Under the pieces are notes generated by a model, which was not told where the DNA came from, ran no database searches, and was given only the letters and a program-made list of their open reading frames with translations. Position numbers and translations under genes: made by a program. Shown here in pieces: positions 8,424-17,962 of a stretch of 36,424 nt of DNA. The stretch lies in NCBI RefSeq assembly GCF_001189245.1, contig NZ_LFIQ01000038.1:1-36424 (forward strand). Direction: 5' to 3'. Position 1 is the first letter of the stretch, and each line of letters begins with the position of its first letter. This stretch comes from Bradyrhizobium pachyrhizi (GTDB taxonomy: Bacteria; Pseudomonadota; Alphaproteobacteria; Rhizobiales; Xanthobacteraceae).

Positions 8424-9507
8424 CGTCAACTTCGCGAAACTTGAGCGTGAATCCAACGCAGGGATCAAGCGATGTAATCACCGCACGAACCGCTTGCTGA
8501 TGTCGTCTCGCCGTCAGCACCGCGCCCTGCAGGTTCCGGACAAGCGGACCGCGCCAATGGAAATTCCATTCCGTCGGCGCAAGAAACTCGAAGCGGTATA
8601 TCTGCCCCTGAGGATCGAGCTCAACCGCGTGATAGAGCCGGCCCCTGGCGCATTCGACCGCGGCCGCTGCACGGCCAGGACCTAGCCTGTAGCTTTCGAT
8701 GATCCCAGGCTCCGCCGACTCGATATGAGCACCGGCCTTGAGCCAGTCGCATAGCCGAACGATTTCTGCAATTCTGGCCTTCAGCCGCTCGACGGCACCC
8801 GACCGACCCAGCCAGAGCTGATCACGCGTCATTTGGCGCGCCCATGGACCCGTCTCGGGCGCATGCCCCCCAAGGTAAGGACAATGGCAAAACGTCGGGT
8901 CATCGCCGAGCAGCCGTTCAATGATGTTGCGGTCGTCGGCAACGGACAGGAACGAGTGCGCGATCGGGATAGACTTCAAGTCGACCTCGTCAAGCGCTGC
9001 AATGCAAAGCGCGAACGGGCTACCGGGCATCGGCGCGCCATCTTCATCCGGCATGCCGAGTGCAGCGAGCGCAGCCACAATCTGTGCTGTAGCCTCGCGT
9101 CGAGCTGAACCGCGAGCTGGCCGTGCGCTGCCGACAAGCGCTGACAATCCCTGTATGAGGGACCGGATCGCCGACGCAGTGCTGCTCGGCGTAGGATGTC
9201 CGACAAAGAGGCCCCGCAGCAATTCTGCAATGCGCTCGGCAACGACCAGCATAATACGATGCTGTTTGGTCGCCAGAACGATCTCTTCGTCGCGCGCCGC
9301 CTCGGTCGCGGACTGCAATGCGGCTTGCTGCGCAGCGGCGCATAACGTGAAGAGGCGCGGCAGCGCCTCGAACAACGACGAGGCCGGCCTGCCGGTGAAC
9401 AGCCGCGCCAACGGCGGCCTGGCTCGCGGCAGGATCTCGACCGCGGCGATGACGTCGGCAGCAAGCAATATGGTGACATCGATTTTGTTGCGGGCGAAAA
9501 GAGTCAT
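8416..9507 (-). CDS. hupK: HupK, hydrogenase assembly scaffold (large-subunit-like)
   Basis: The 363-residue product resembles HupK/HoxV, a maturation protein related to the hydrogenase large subunit. It is thought to act as scaffold for the Fe(CN)2CO group when oxygen is present. The C-terminus SLDPCVGFTLKFREV echoes the DPCxxC tail of the large subunit but lacks its second cysteine, as is usual for HupK. I chose the ATG at 9507 (MTLFARNKIDV) because it overlaps the hupJ-frame stop as ATGA; the frame stays open further upstream inside hupJ. It is full length. Confidence 0.9.
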   Translation of the reverse strand: MTLFARNKIDVTILLAADVIAAVEILPRARPPLARLFTGRPASSLFEALPRLFTLCAAAQQAALQSATEAARDEEIVLATKQHRIMLVVAERIAELLRGLFVGHPTPSSTASAIRSLIQGLSALVGSARPARGSARREATAQIVAALAALGMPDEDGAPMPGSPFALCIAALDEVDLKSIPIAHSFLSVADDRNIIERLLGDDPTFCHCPYLGGHAPETGPWARQMTRDQLWLGRSGAVERLKARIAEIVRLCDWLKAGAHIESAEPGIIESYRLGPGRAAAAVECARGRLYHAVELDPQGQIYRFEFLAPTEWNFHWRGPLVRNLQGAVLTARRHQQAVRAVITSLDPCVGFTLKFREVDDA

Positions 9508-10040
9508 GCGCAGCGCTCCGCCATCATCTCGCGCAAGAAATGCCGGCGGTCGATCAAACAGAGATGTGGTGCATGGATATGATATTGAGCTCGGCGCATG
9601 TCCGGCCATATCATAGCACCGACCACTGCTTCGGCACGGACGTCCCCCTTGTCTTTGTGTGCCGAGGTCGCCGAGAGCAGGGAGCAACGGGCAATCGAGC
9701 TCAACGACGCGATTTCGCTGACGACAAGTTCAATGTCGCCGGATCGAACTCGCAAGCGCAGGTTCGATCTCTGCCCAGCATGCCGTTGGCAGGTACCGTT
9801 ACGCAGGAAGATAACCACGTTCATGGCCCAAGTCGCGCCCTTCATGCTACCGGCCCTGCCCTGCGCGTGTGCGAAACCCGATCGCTTCGACCCTGTACAC
9901 GGATCGTTCAAGGTCGGTCGCGTGCGCATGGTTCGACCAGCGATAGCCCAATAGGCTGCTGCGAGCATCTCCTCAGACGTCGACACATCGGCGTGCTTGC
10001 TCCTACGATCGTCCCGTTCGCGCTCAAGCACCATTTTCAA
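9504..10040 (-). pseudogene. hupJ: hupJ, degenerate but still open
   Basis: A 178-codon frame occupies the hupJ position and ends in an ATGA overlap with hupK. HupJ/HoxT is an accessory protein for maturation of the uptake hydrogenase. Family-like pieces remain: EEMLAAAYWAIAGRTM near residue 23, AMNVVIF, SGDIELVVSEIASLSSIARC near 102-121, and RRHFLREMMAE at the C-terminus. Between them the expected GF-x-W-x-G-x-x-VTPWFMN and SLFSPxFEF segments are replaced by unrelated residues, as if paired small indels had shifted the frame and restored it. Either it is non-functional or strongly diverged. hupI just upstream is clearly broken. Confidence 0.6.
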
Positions 10041-10227
10041 CGGACGCGAAGCCGAACCTGAAGGTGCGAAATCTGAAAAAACTTTTCATTCTTGGCGCCA
10101 CGCGCTCGCGCGGCAGTCTGCGCCGCCATCGCTCTTCGGTCCGTTGCGCATGATCCAGCCAACGCCAATTGCAGGCGCGCCGTCTGCCGGAATCCGTCCG
10201 ATGCCACCTATTCTCCAAGCTATTCAT
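10041..10227 (-). pseudogene. hupI: hupI rubredoxin remnant
   Basis: The ATG at 10227 overlaps the hupH stop (ATGA), where hupI belongs, and its first codons (MNSLEN) resemble a rubredoxin-like HupI start. No frame then gives the two CxxC knuckles that bind iron. Shifted by one base, IPADGAPAIG and then W..RNGPKSD (10128-10157) resemble the IPxGTPFxxLPxxWRCPNCDGPKSD tail of HupI, with both cysteines lost. I infer a rubredoxin gene inactivated by deletions and frameshifts. HupI normally helps mature the hydrogenase under oxygen. Confidence 0.6.
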
Positions 10228-11084
10228 GTGGCGTAAACCTCGATCATTTCCCGCAGGCGTTCGGCGGAATCCTCGAAATCCTCGTCCGCGGCCAACGCAA
10301 CAATCGGCACGCCGCCGACCTCCAGCGTATCCAGGATGATGTTGTCCGTAGAATTGAAGAACTGCACCGACCAGACGTTCCGGATCCCGGTCGCCTGCAC
10401 CCGGCATGTGCCGTAGCCGCGGAAGACTAGCTGGGTCGGACCGTTGCCCACGCTTTCGTGCAGAAACGCCAGATCGACAGCGTTCATCGGGAGCAGCGTG
10501 AGGTTGATGACATGCGCGCGCATGCCAGACCGCCAGGCACGGGCCCGCTCGCGTATTTCGGCGAGCACCGGCAGCACGTTCATCGCGCCGTCCGGCGGAG
10601 CGGCGATCACAAGATCAGTGGAAGTCAGGTCGGTTGCGGCACGCCGCACAATCTGCGGGATCGCCCCGACCTCGACATATTCATGTGCGGGCTCGGTCCC
10701 GATGCGCACGCGCCAGATTCCCGCAAACACGGATTCCCAAATTTGCGCTAGGGAGCCATCCGGCAGCGCGACAACGCCAGCAACCTCGCCTTCCCCAAGC
10801 ACTTCGGCAATCAGCGTGCGTCCGAGATCACTGAGGTTCGCCAGCCCGTACAGTTGCGTCCGCGCGCCGCCTCTTTGGCCGGCGGCAGCAGCGGCCTTCG
10901 ATAACAGCGCGACGGCATTCGCACGGTCCCTTGCAAGCTCGTCGCCATCGCGACAAGCGCACTTGACCGGCGCCACCACAGTCGTCAGTCCGCCATGGAT
11001 TACGTCGAGACTTTTCAACCCCAAGGGAAACTCGCTCACCGCCTGCTCGGCGCCGTCGGATCCGACGCGGGCCGCTGCTTTCAT
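10224..11084 (-). CDS. hupH: HupH, hydrogenase expression/formation protein (HyaF family)
   Basis: The 286-residue product matches the HupH/HoxQ/HyaF family. This cytoplasmic accessory protein acts on the small subunit of uptake hydrogenase before export. Recognisable segments are [13 protein letters not shown] near 125-137 and [20 protein letters not shown] near 245-264. I chose the ATG at 11084, which overlaps the upstream 148-codon frame as ATGA. The frame stays open 52 codons further upstream, but those overlap the hupG position. It appears intact although its neighbours on both sides are degenerate. Confidence 0.88.
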   Translation of the reverse strand: MKAAARVGSDGAEQAVSEFPLGLKSLDVIHGGLTTVVAPVKCACRDGDELARDRANAVALLSKAAAAAGQRGGARTQLYGLANLSDLGRTLIAEVLGEGEVAGVVALPDGSLAQIWESVFAGIWRVRIGTEPAHEYVEVGAIPQIVRRAATDLTSTDLVIAAPPDGAMNVLPVLAEIRERARAWRSGMRAHVINLTLLPMNAVDLAFLHESVGNGPTQLVFRGYGTCRVQATGIRNVWSVQFFNSTDNIILDTLEVGGVPIVALAADEDFEDSAERLREMIEVYAT

Positions 11085-11527
11085 GATGCTGCCTTCCGTT
11101 GGGCATGCCGAGAGGCGGTGCTTTTGGCGATACGAGCGCCACCGGCGCGTGGTCGAGCGGTCGGTACCAAGGTGGGGTCGATCTTGAGCAAACGGACCAG
11201 GCTTGTGAGGATCATGCGCCGTGTACCCTGCTGATGGCACTCGATCGGCGTCTGCGAGCCGAGCAGGCTGCGGCGCCAGCCCGGCTCGTCACCGGCGCCC
11301 CGCGCAGTCACTGCCCTCCGCACGCGCCGCCGAAACGACTTGATCCATTCAGAAAGCCCGATGGCCACGTGGATGGCCCAGAGCGAATGGGGGAGATTGG
11401 CCGCCGGCAGCAGCGCCGCGCCCCCCGTTCCGGGGTCCTCCGCGGCCAGAGGCGCATCGGCGCCCGCTCTCTCCACATCGGACAGACCGGGCCACGGCAG
11501 ATCGTGCTGCACCGGATGGAACTTCAT
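11081..11527 (-). pseudogene. hupG: hupG position: 148-codon frame, probably degenerate
   Basis: This frame lies where HupG (HoxO/HyaE, thioredoxin-like chaperone of the small subunit, about 150 residues) is expected. It has an AGGTG site 4 bases before the ATG and ends in an ATGA overlap with hupH. Position, length and coupling fit hupG. The sequence does not look like the family: only HVAIGLSEWIKSF and the following [12 protein letters not shown] recall the VAVVLPEL...AVVAR region, and the rest is Arg/Pro/Ala-rich. I infer a frameshifted or strongly eroded hupG. A truly divergent functional protein cannot be excluded. Confidence 0.45.
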
Positions 11528-11716
11528 CGGACACCTTTGTGATAGTTTTTGGTTCGGCTAGGCGAGGTATTAGCAAGCCACATGCCATCATCGGCTCGCC
11601 CGATCACATTCCCCGCTCGAACCAGCGGCTCGACATTTTCGTGTGAATGTTGCGCTGCGATTGCAAACTCCAGTTGGGAGCAAGAGCACGCAGCCCAATG
11701 TCCGCAAGCGGTACCG
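11528..11716. other. 189-base gap between hupF and hupG position
   Basis: Other hup junctions here are only a few bases or overlap, so this gap is unusual. A 74-codon minus frame (11748-11524) crosses it and contains EFAIAAQHSHENVEPLVRAG, which I cannot assign. It may be debris of hupG or of an inserted segment. Confidence 0.35.
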
Positions 11717-12007
11717 CTAGCGTAGGTGCTCGGGCAATTGCGGCTCATGACCGATCAAGTCCGCAAAGAAGCGATCGCAGTCCTGGCCGTTGAGGCCGGC
11801 CTCAAGTCCGTCGAGTGCTTCCGATATCAGCCTTGCTTCATCCTCGTCCAAGAGCCGCACTGCGGTATCGATATGGACGAGCACCTTAGCGCCGACCGAC
11901 GCGCCGGAGAGCAGCATCACCGAAACATGCCGCTGTTCATTGCCATGCTGGCACAGCGCGGTGATGCCGTCGGTCTCAACGATCGTCATTGGCAAGCCAA
12001 GGCACAT
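11717..12007 (-). CDS. hupF: HupF, HypC-like chaperone
   Basis: HupF (96 residues) belongs to the HypC/HupF family. It starts MCLGLPMTI with the Cys2 that contacts the large-subunit precursor, and has LVHIDTAVRLLDEDEA near residues 43-58. It is longer than HypC by a C-terminal extension, as is normal for HupF. It assists large-subunit maturation and protects it at higher oxygen. It starts 16 bases after the hupD stop and appears intact. Confidence 0.93.
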   Translation of the reverse strand: MCLGLPMTIVETDGITALCQHGNEQRHVSVMLLSGASVGAKVLVHIDTAVRLLDEDEARLISEALDGLEAGLNGQDCDRFFADLIGHEPQLPEHLR

Positions 12008-12023
12008 GGTCAGCCGCAGGCCG

Positions 12024-12608
12024 CTAGATCGGCTGCGCTCCTATCTCATAATTTGTACGGTCGATATTGTTCGCCAACAGCCATTCTGAAGCAGGCAGCG
12101 GCGCGATCCGCAGTTTTGCCGGCGAGCCCCACTGGGCAAGCAGTTTGCAAGCCAGTTCAATCGCGGGGTTAATCTGAAAGCGCACAGGATCAGTCAGCGG
12201 ACCGCCCCAATGATCCAGGTCCAGCGGCTGACAGCCGATGAGAGCGAGCTCTCGCGGGCAGCGTCCGAGCAGGTCGGCCGCACTCAGGACCTCCTGAAAG
12301 CCGGTCTGATGCAGGCTGATCTTCCTGGCAGCGCTAAATTTCGGTACCTCGTCATCTCTCACGAGCTTCAACTTCCCGGGCGGAAGTCCATAGTCGATGG
12401 CATCGAACACGATCAGGCAATCGGCCTGCTCAAGAAAGCTGACGAGGTAGAGACCCTGCGTTCCGCCATCGAGCATGGTGACGTTGTCCTCGATGGCGTA
12501 GCGGCGGTGAAACTCCTCTATTACGCGCACGCCGAATCCCTCGTCCGCCCATAGGATGTTCCCGATGCCGAGCACCAGGATCCTTTTCTTATTCTCCGGA
12601 CCCGACAA
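12024..12608 (-). CDS. hupD: HupD, hydrogenase maturation endopeptidase
   Basis: HupD removes the C-terminal peptide of HupL after nickel insertion. The product shows RILVLGIGNILWADEGFGV near the N-terminus, with the nickel-sensing Glu, the conserved Asp in VFDAIDYG and the His in SLHQTGFQ. No ATG lies close to the domain start. I prefer the TTG at 12608, giving 194 residues, about the usual HupD length; a TTG at 12623 that overlaps the hupC stop is an alternative. It appears intact, so HupL processing should be possible. Confidence 0.92.
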   Translation of the reverse strand: MSGPENKKRILVLGIGNILWADEGFGVRVIEEFHRRYAIEDNVTMLDGGTQGLYLVSFLEQADCLIVFDAIDYGLPPGKLKLVRDDEVPKFSAARKISLHQTGFQEVLSAADLLGRCPRELALIGCQPLDLDHWGGPLTDPVRFQINPAIELACKLLAQWGSPAKLRIAPLPASEWLLANNIDRTNYEIGAQPI

Positions 12609-12619
12609 CCGCTTCCCGG

Positions 12620-13339
12620 TCAATCGCGTAACTCGCGTTCGCCGGAAATTATTGAGGAGATGCTCCGGCGCGACATGATGTCTTCGCGGATCACCACGTA
12701 GATGTGGACCACCGCAAAGGTCACGATCACCCATAGGCCGAGATGATGCCAGGTATGGACGTCCTGACTGTTCGGCCAGATTGCAAATGCCCAGCCGAAC
12801 AGCGCGTACTGCCAGCTATCATCACCGGCACCCTGCCCATAAAGTGCAAAGCCTGTCACGACCATGAACGTCATCGTCTGCGTGAACATGAAGAAGATCG
12901 CGAGCTGAGCCAGCCGGTTGTGCCCGACGTGCCTCTCCGGCTCGACTGCAACGAAGGCGTACCAGCGAATCTCGTGGTACACCTCGCGCCAAAAGCACCT
13001 GCGCCAGAGCGGCACACAAAAGATCTGCATGGCATGCGAGTTTCCCATCAAGGCCCAGTAGATGCGCAGCAGAAAGCCGACGCTCAGCACATATCCCGCA
13101 GAGAAATGCGCAAAGCGGATATAGCCGAACAGGAGATTGCCGCTAGCCTCCCCCGGCATCGCAGGCGTCCCCGTTCCAATGAGATAGCCGGTTACACCGA
13201 GCACCAGAATGGCCGCCGCATTGACCCAATGCCACAGCCGCACCGGCGCTTCATAAACGTAGGTGACGCCACGGCCGACGCCGCGACCAGCTTGCGCCGA
13301 ATCGACGGCGGCAAGGCGTTGCGGAGATTTATCCATCAT
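12620..13339 (-). CDS. hupC: HupC, b-type cytochrome of uptake hydrogenase
   Basis: HupC anchors the HupSL dimer to the cytoplasmic membrane and passes electrons from hydrogen to quinone. Four membrane segments are visible, with haem-ligand histidines in RLWHWVNAAAILVLG, RFAHFSAGYVLS, the TQTMTFMVVTGFALY region and WHHLGLWVIVTFAVVH. I chose the first of two adjacent ATGs (13339), 4 bases after AGGG; an upstream ATG at 13354 lies inside hupL. It starts just past the hupL stop. Length (239 residues) and residues are normal. Confidence 0.94.
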   Translation of the reverse strand: MMDKSPQRLAAVDSAQAGRGVGRGVTYVYEAPVRLWHWVNAAAILVLGVTGYLIGTGTPAMPGEASGNLLFGYIRFAHFSAGYVLSVGFLLRIYWALMGNSHAMQIFCVPLWRRCFWREVYHEIRWYAFVAVEPERHVGHNRLAQLAIFFMFTQTMTFMVVTGFALYGQGAGDDSWQYALFGWAFAIWPNSQDVHTWHHLGLWVIVTFAVVHIYVVIREDIMSRRSISSIISGERELRD

Positions 13340-13343
13340 GTCC

Positions 13344-15134
13344 CTAACGAACATTGACTGAGGCCAGTTCTTGGCCGGCAGGACTGATCACATGGGTCGA
13401 GCACGCCAAGCATGGATCAAAGGAATGGATCGTGCGTAAGATCTCCAGCGGCCGCTGCGGGTCGGCCATCGGGGTACCGATCAGGGAGGCTTCAAAAGCG
13501 CCAATATTGCCCTTGGAATCGCGAGGAGATCCGTTCCACGTCGTCGGCACGACACATTGGTAGTTGTCGATCTTGGTGTCCTTGATCTTGATCCAGTGCC
13601 CGAGCGCCCCCCGTGGCGCCTCAGTGAAACCGTAGCCCTTGGCCTCCTTAGGCCAGCTTTCCGGCTTCCACTTGCTGACGTTGGCAGTTGCGCTATTGCC
13701 CGCCTTGATGTGGAGTACGAGCTTATCTTGGAAATAGCGCATCTGATGCGCCGCCCACTGGCATTCGAGCGCCCGCGCCGCGGTGCGGCCGAGCGTCGAA
13801 AATAGCGCAGTCAGGGGAAGACTGAGCCCCTTGAGTAATCTGTCCGCCGGCTCCTTGAATTCGGCTTTGCCTTGCGCATAACCGATGATGTATCGCGCCA
13901 ACGGCCCGACCTCGACAGCGTGGCCGCGCCAGCGCGGCGCTTTGATCCAGGAATACTTGCCGCCTTCGTCGAGTTCCTGGATATTTGTCCTGCTGCCTTT
14001 GACCTTTGCCCCAAGCTGAAAACTCGGCTCGGTGATGCCATCCCAAGGGTGTAGTCCGGAGAACTCGCTGGGGTATTTATACCAGGAATGGGCGACGTAT
14101 TCCTGGATTTGCTCGGGATCACCATGGTCAATCGGCAGGATCTCATTCAGATTGCCACCGAGAATGACGCCGCGCGGCAACTTGAGGCTTTTCGCCGAAC
14201 AGTCGTTGGCGTTTTCGGGAATGTCGCCGTAGGACATCACGCTTTGGCCTGAAAGTCCGCCGCCATGGAGCCAGTCCTTATAGAACGAACCGATCACTGC
14301 GATATCGGGCAGATAGACCTGCTCGACAAACTCGATTGAACGGTCAATGATCGAGGAGATCAGGTTGAGACGCTCCATATTGAGCGCCCCCACCGCGCCT
14401 GTCCCATCCATATTGATTGGGCAAGGCACGCCGCCGACCAGCCAGTTTGGATGCGGGTTCTTACCCCCATAGACGGCTTGGATCTTGACGATTTCCTTCT
14501 GGAAATCGAGCGCCTCCAGATAATGCGCCACAGCCATCAGGTTCGCTTCCGGTGGCAGCTTGTAAGCCGGATGACCCCAATAGCCATTCTTGAACGGACC
14601 GTGCTGCCCTGATCCAAAGAATTTAGTCAGCCTGATCTGCAAATCCTTGAAATAGCCGGGTGATGACAGCGGCCAGGGCGAGATAGACTGCACCAGCGCC
14701 GAGGTCGACTTGGGATCGGCCTTGAGCGCGGAGACCACGTCGACCCAATCCAGCGCGTGCAAATGATAGAAATGTACGAGGTGGTCATGCACAAGCAGGC
14801 ACAGCTGCATGATGTTGCGGATCGAGTTGGCATTCTCCGGAATGGTGATCCCTAGCGCGTTTTCAACGGCGCGCACCGAGGTGAGCGCATGGGTGCCGGT
14901 GCAGACACCGCAAATCCGTTCGGTGAACGCCCAGGCGTCGCGCGGATCGCGCCCGCGCAGAATTACTTCGATGCCGCGCCACATCGTCCCGCTCGAGACG
15001 GCGTTGCGGATCACGCTGTCCGAATCGAGATTGGCCTCGACGCGCAGATGGCCTTCGATCCGCGTCAGTGGATCGATGACAATACGCTTGCCAGAACGAT
15101 CGAGATTGAACCCATTGGGTGTCCGGACGGTCAC
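13344..15134 (-). CDS. hupL: Uptake [NiFe]-hydrogenase large subunit HupL
   Basis: HupL (596 residues) carries the Ni-Fe active site that oxidises H2 evolved by nitrogenase. The four nickel cysteines are intact: C75 and C78 in [10 protein letters not shown], and C575 and C578 in DPCLACSTH. HupD would cleave after H581, releasing a 15-residue tail beginning [10 protein letters not shown] chose the GTG at 15134, with AGGGAAAGG just upstream, because it gives the usual length. A TTG at 15152 overlapping the hupS stop is the alternative. No truncation is seen. Confidence 0.97.
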   Translation of the reverse strand: MTVRTPNGFNLDRSGKRIVIDPLTRIEGHLRVEANLDSDSVIRNAVSSGTMWRGIEVILRGRDPRDAWAFTERICGVCTGTHALTSVRAVENALGITIPENANSIRNIMQLCLLVHDHLVHFYHLHALDWVDVVSALKADPKSTSALVQSISPWPLSSPGYFKDLQIRLTKFFGSGQHGPFKNGYWGHPAYKLPPEANLMAVAHYLEALDFQKEIVKIQAVYGGKNPHPNWLVGGVPCPINMDGTGAVGALNMERLNLISSIIDRSIEFVEQVYLPDIAVIGSFYKDWLHGGGLSGQSVMSYGDIPENANDCSAKSLKLPRGVILGGNLNEILPIDHGDPEQIQEYVAHSWYKYPSEFSGLHPWDGITEPSFQLGAKVKGSRTNIQELDEGGKYSWIKAPRWRGHAVEVGPLARYIIGYAQGKAEFKEPADRLLKGLSLPLTALFSTLGRTAARALECQWAAHQMRYFQDKLVLHIKAGNSATANVSKWKPESWPKEAKGYGFTEAPRGALGHWIKIKDTKIDNYQCVVPTTWNGSPRDSKGNIGAFEASLIGTPMADPQRPLEILRTIHSFDPCLACSTHVISPAGQELASVNVR

Positions 15135-15148
15135 CGTCGGCCTTTCCC

Positions 15149-16249
15149 TCAATTCGGTTTACTTTTGTGAGCTGCGCGATGCGCCTTGTCGGTCAACCGT
15201 TTCACGGCCGTCACCGCCGCATGCGCGGCGACGGTCAGGCCAACCGCACCGGCAGCGGCCATGCCGATCTGGTCGGCGTTCTTCTCGATGCCGAATTGCC
15301 TGATGGTCGTGAGTCGATCGTAAAACGAACCTTTGTCCCAAAAGCCGTCTTCGGAGCAACTGAGGCAGCCGTGGCCGGATTGAATCGGGAACGAAACGCC
15401 GCCGTTCCAGCGAACGGCCGAACAGGCGTTATAGGTGGTCGGGCCCTTGCACCCCATTTTGTAGAGACAATAGCCTTTGCGTGCGCACTCGTCGTCCCAC
15501 TCTTCGACAAATTGGCCGGCGTCGAAATGCGAACGCCGATAGCACTTGTCGTGGATGCGCTCGGAATAAAACATCTTTGGCCGCCCCTGGCGATCGAGTT
15601 CCGGAAGCTTTCCGAACGTCGTGATGAAGGTCACCAGGCCGGTCATGACTTCCGCAATGGGCGGACATCCGGGCACCTTGATGATCGGCTTGTTGGTGAT
15701 CACCTGATCGATCGGCGTCGCACCAGTCGGATTGGGTTTGGCCGCTTGCACACAGCCCCAGGACGCACACGTGCCCCAAGCGATGATCGCCATGGACTCC
15801 TCCGCCATCGACCTGAGTTTTTCAACGAATGGCTTGCCACCGTCGATGCAGAACATGCCCGCCTCGTTCAGCGGTGGATTGCCTTCGACGGCAAGCACAT
15901 ACTTGCCTTTGTATCTGGCACGGGTTTCCTCCAGGATGGCTTCGGCCTGGTATCCTGCCGCCGCCATGATCGTATCGTCATAGTCGAGCGAAATCATTGA
16001 CAGCAACGCGTCTTTGATCAACGGATGGGCCGAGCGGATAAAGCTTTCCGAGCAGCAGGTACACTCAAGGCCGTGCAGCCAGATGACGGGCACACGCGGC
16101 TTGGTCTCTAGCGCATTGGCAATAGTGCTTGCGGCGAGCGGGCCGAGTCCGAAGCTCGCAGCGGTCAAACTGCAGAATTTATGGAAACTGCGACGCGTGA
16201 TGCCCTGACGTCTGATCACGCCGTAGAAAGTGTCCGTTGCCTCGCCCAT
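15149..16249 (-). CDS. hupS: Uptake [NiFe]-hydrogenase small subunit HupS (Tat-exported)
   Basis: HupS (366 residues) holds the Fe-S clusters that carry electrons from HupL to HupC. The twin-arginine motif RRSFHKFC near residues 19-26 and the hydrophobic stretch after it direct Tat export of the folded HupSL dimer. [22 protein letters not shown] and the later CYRR...C...[10 protein letters not shown] cysteines supply the cluster ligands. A C-terminal hydrophobic helix ([20 protein letters not shown]) anchors it. I chose the ATG at 16249 with GGAAGGG ahead of it; the upstream in-frame TTG is less likely. It is the first gene of the operon. Confidence 0.97.
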   Translation of the reverse strand: MGEATDTFYGVIRRQGITRRSFHKFCSLTAASFGLGPLAASTIANALETKPRVPVIWLHGLECTCCSESFIRSAHPLIKDALLSMISLDYDDTIMAAAGYQAEAILEETRARYKGKYVLAVEGNPPLNEAGMFCIDGGKPFVEKLRSMAEESMAIIAWGTCASWGCVQAAKPNPTGATPIDQVITNKPIIKVPGCPPIAEVMTGLVTFITTFGKLPELDRQGRPKMFYSERIHDKCYRRSHFDAGQFVEEWDDECARKGYCLYKMGCKGPTTYNACSAVRWNGGVSFPIQSGHGCLSCSEDGFWDKGSFYDRLTTIRQFGIEKNADQIGMAAAGAVGLTVAAHAAVTAVKRLTDKAHRAAHKSKPN

Positions 16250-16297
16250 GATCCCTTCCAAGTACTCGCCGGGCTATACCGCTTACTGATGTTAAGC

Positions 16298-16314
16298 AGC
16301 AAGAAACAGGCCAC
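16298..16314 (-). promoter_or_regulatory. Sigma-54 promoter of the hup operon
   Basis: On the minus strand GTGGCCTGTTTCTTGCT matches the sigma-54 pattern, with TGG at -24, TTGC at -12 and ten bases between GG and GC. Transcription would start near 16285, about 36 bases before hupS. In rhizobia hupS promoters are sigma-54 dependent and activated by HoxA or NifA. I see no exact TGT-N10-ACA site upstream. Confidence 0.78.
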
Positions 16315-16594
16315 GGTGCGTGAAACACTTGACAGGTACCAAACCGCCGCTCGCCGGGCGCAATGCGGATGAGCAAGGCCGGCTAGCGAGGCACAAGCTG
16401 CGCCTGTGACTACCGTCCACTGCGCCAATAGCGTCCGGTTTTGAACGTCGATGTGAGAACTCCAACAAAACAGCAGGGTAATCGCCCTATACGATGAATG
16501 CGTCATGCTCACTTTCGACGCGGCCGTGACAGGTGTGCGGCATGACAATGCTGAACAGCAGTTGTTGCAGTTGACGGGCAACCCACCAGGCGAA
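16315..16594. other. hupS upstream region
   Basis: This non-coding stretch lies between the hup promoter and the stop of the beta-lactamase-like gene and should hold the activator sites of hupS. I see only imperfect dyads, such as AACA-N5-TGTT at 16554-16566, too far upstream to be a convincing site. Confidence 0.4.
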
Positions 16595-17854
16595 CTATCG
16601 GATTATTGCGGCATAAACGATATTCTGGACTTGCTCGCGGTAGTACTTGCGGATCTCTCCGGGTGCTGCCGTTCCAACCACCACGATCAGACGCTCCTTG
16701 GGGTCACAGAAAAATTGAGTTCCGTAAGCGCCGGTCCAGGTGAACTCACCTGGATTACCTGGAACGGCCGACAGACCGTCGCTTATGCGTACAGCTACTC
16801 CGAGCCCGAACCCAAAGCCGGCACGGTGCGGCTCCACATTGCCGACTTTGTTCTTGATCTCCGGCCCAAGGTGATTGGAAATCATGTGATGCACCGTTTT
16901 TGGGCCGAGAACGCGCTGCCCGTCGAGCTCCCCGCCGTTGAGCAGCATTTGTCCAAAGCGCACGTAGTCACCAACTGTCGCAAATGCGCAGGCTCCCCCG
17001 CAGTCAAACCTCGTCGGACTTCCGAGGAGCTCGATGCTTTGTGGCTTTCCCGTCAGCGGGTCGTTTGGAAATGGACGCGCGAGGCGTTCGCGTTGCGATG
17101 TCGACAGATGGAAAGTGGCGTCCAGCATTCCAATCGGCTTCCACAAGTTGTCGGCAAGATAATCGCCCATTCGCTGCCCGCTAACCTGTTCCACGACAGC
17201 TCCAAGCACGTCAGTCGAGAAACCGTATTCGAATTCTGTTCCCGGCTGGTGCGCCAGCGGCAGCTTGGTGATGCCTTCGATGAAAGCCTCCTTATCGCCC
17301 TTGATCGGCGGAGCTGCGAACTCCGGATAGAGACGCGCCACTTGATCTGAGCTATTCGGCGCGCCATAAGTTAGGCCTGATGTGTGGCGATAAAGATCGT
17401 GGATGTAGATCGGAGAACTCTGCGCTTCGAATTCTAATGAACCGTCAGGCTGCGGCACCGCCACCTTCATGTTGGCGAATTGCGGATAGTAATCCGTAAG
17501 CTTGGCCCGCAAAGGCAGGCGACCCTGTTCCGTGAGGCTAAGCCCAGCAACCGCCACCATCGGCTTGGTCATAGACGCGAGGGCGAATATCGCATCCAGC
17601 CGCATCGACGTTCCTTTTGGTGGATCGAGCTGCCCGTACGCCTTGTAGTGAACCAGCTTGCCGTCTCTGGCGATTGCAACCACCGCGCCCGGCACGCGCT
17701 CGCTTGCGATCTCGCGAGCGAAGAATTCGTCTAGTTTCGCAAGGCGCTGCTGAGAAACGCCGACGTCATCTGCGCTGGCCTCGGGCAGAGGCGCAGAGTG
17801 TACTGATTTGAAACTGATTCCAGCGGCCGCCGCGGCCACAACAAGCTTGTTCAT
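16595..17854 (-). CDS. Serine beta-lactamase/esterase-type hydrolase
   Basis: The 419-residue product belongs to the beta-lactamase class C / penicillin-binding-protein-like family. The catalytic S94-M-T-K97 motif lies in ALASMTKPMV, followed by the family segment HTSGLTYG near residue 165 and EYGFSTDVLG, where the Tyr of the Tyr-x-Ser/Asn motif is expected. The N-terminus MNKLVVAAAAAGISF looks like a signal peptide, suggesting export. Such proteins in soil bacteria are often esterases or peptidases and seldom resistance enzymes, so the substrate is unknown. It lies between orphan modB and hupS on the same strand, with no visible link to hydrogenase. Confidence 0.85.
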   Translation of the reverse strand: MNKLVVAAAAAGISFKSVHSAPLPEASADDVGVSQQRLAKLDEFFAREIASERVPGAVVAIARDGKLVHYKAYGQLDPPKGTSMRLDAIFALASMTKPMVAVAGLSLTEQGRLPLRAKLTDYYPQFANMKVAVPQPDGSLEFEAQSSPIYIHDLYRHTSGLTYGAPNSSDQVARLYPEFAAPPIKGDKEAFIEGITKLPLAHQPGTEFEYGFSTDVLGAVVEQVSGQRMGDYLADNLWKPIGMLDATFHLSTSQRERLARPFPNDPLTGKPQSIELLGSPTRFDCGGACAFATVGDYVRFGQMLLNGGELDGQRVLGPKTVHHMISNHLGPEIKNKVGNVEPHRAGFGFGLGVAVRISDGLSAVPGNPGEFTWTGAYGTQFFCDPKERLIVVVGTAAPGEIRKYYREQVQNIVYAAIIR

Positions 17855-17962
17855 TGAGCTCTCGCCAATGGATGGATGGACCTGACTTGCGAGACGGCTG
17901 CCGTCGTGATCGAATGTATCTGGCCGGTGCGCCGAAGGTGTGTGTTTTGCGCCGGCCTGCGC

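Noticed and set aside
9540..10061. Long plus-strand frames over hupJ and hupK
   Set aside because: They are shadows of minus-strand coding DNA with Arg/Ser-rich, domainless products.
16534..16547. Possible NifA site TGT...ACA upstream of hupS
   Set aside because: The spacer is 8 bases, not 10, and the distance to the promoter is large.
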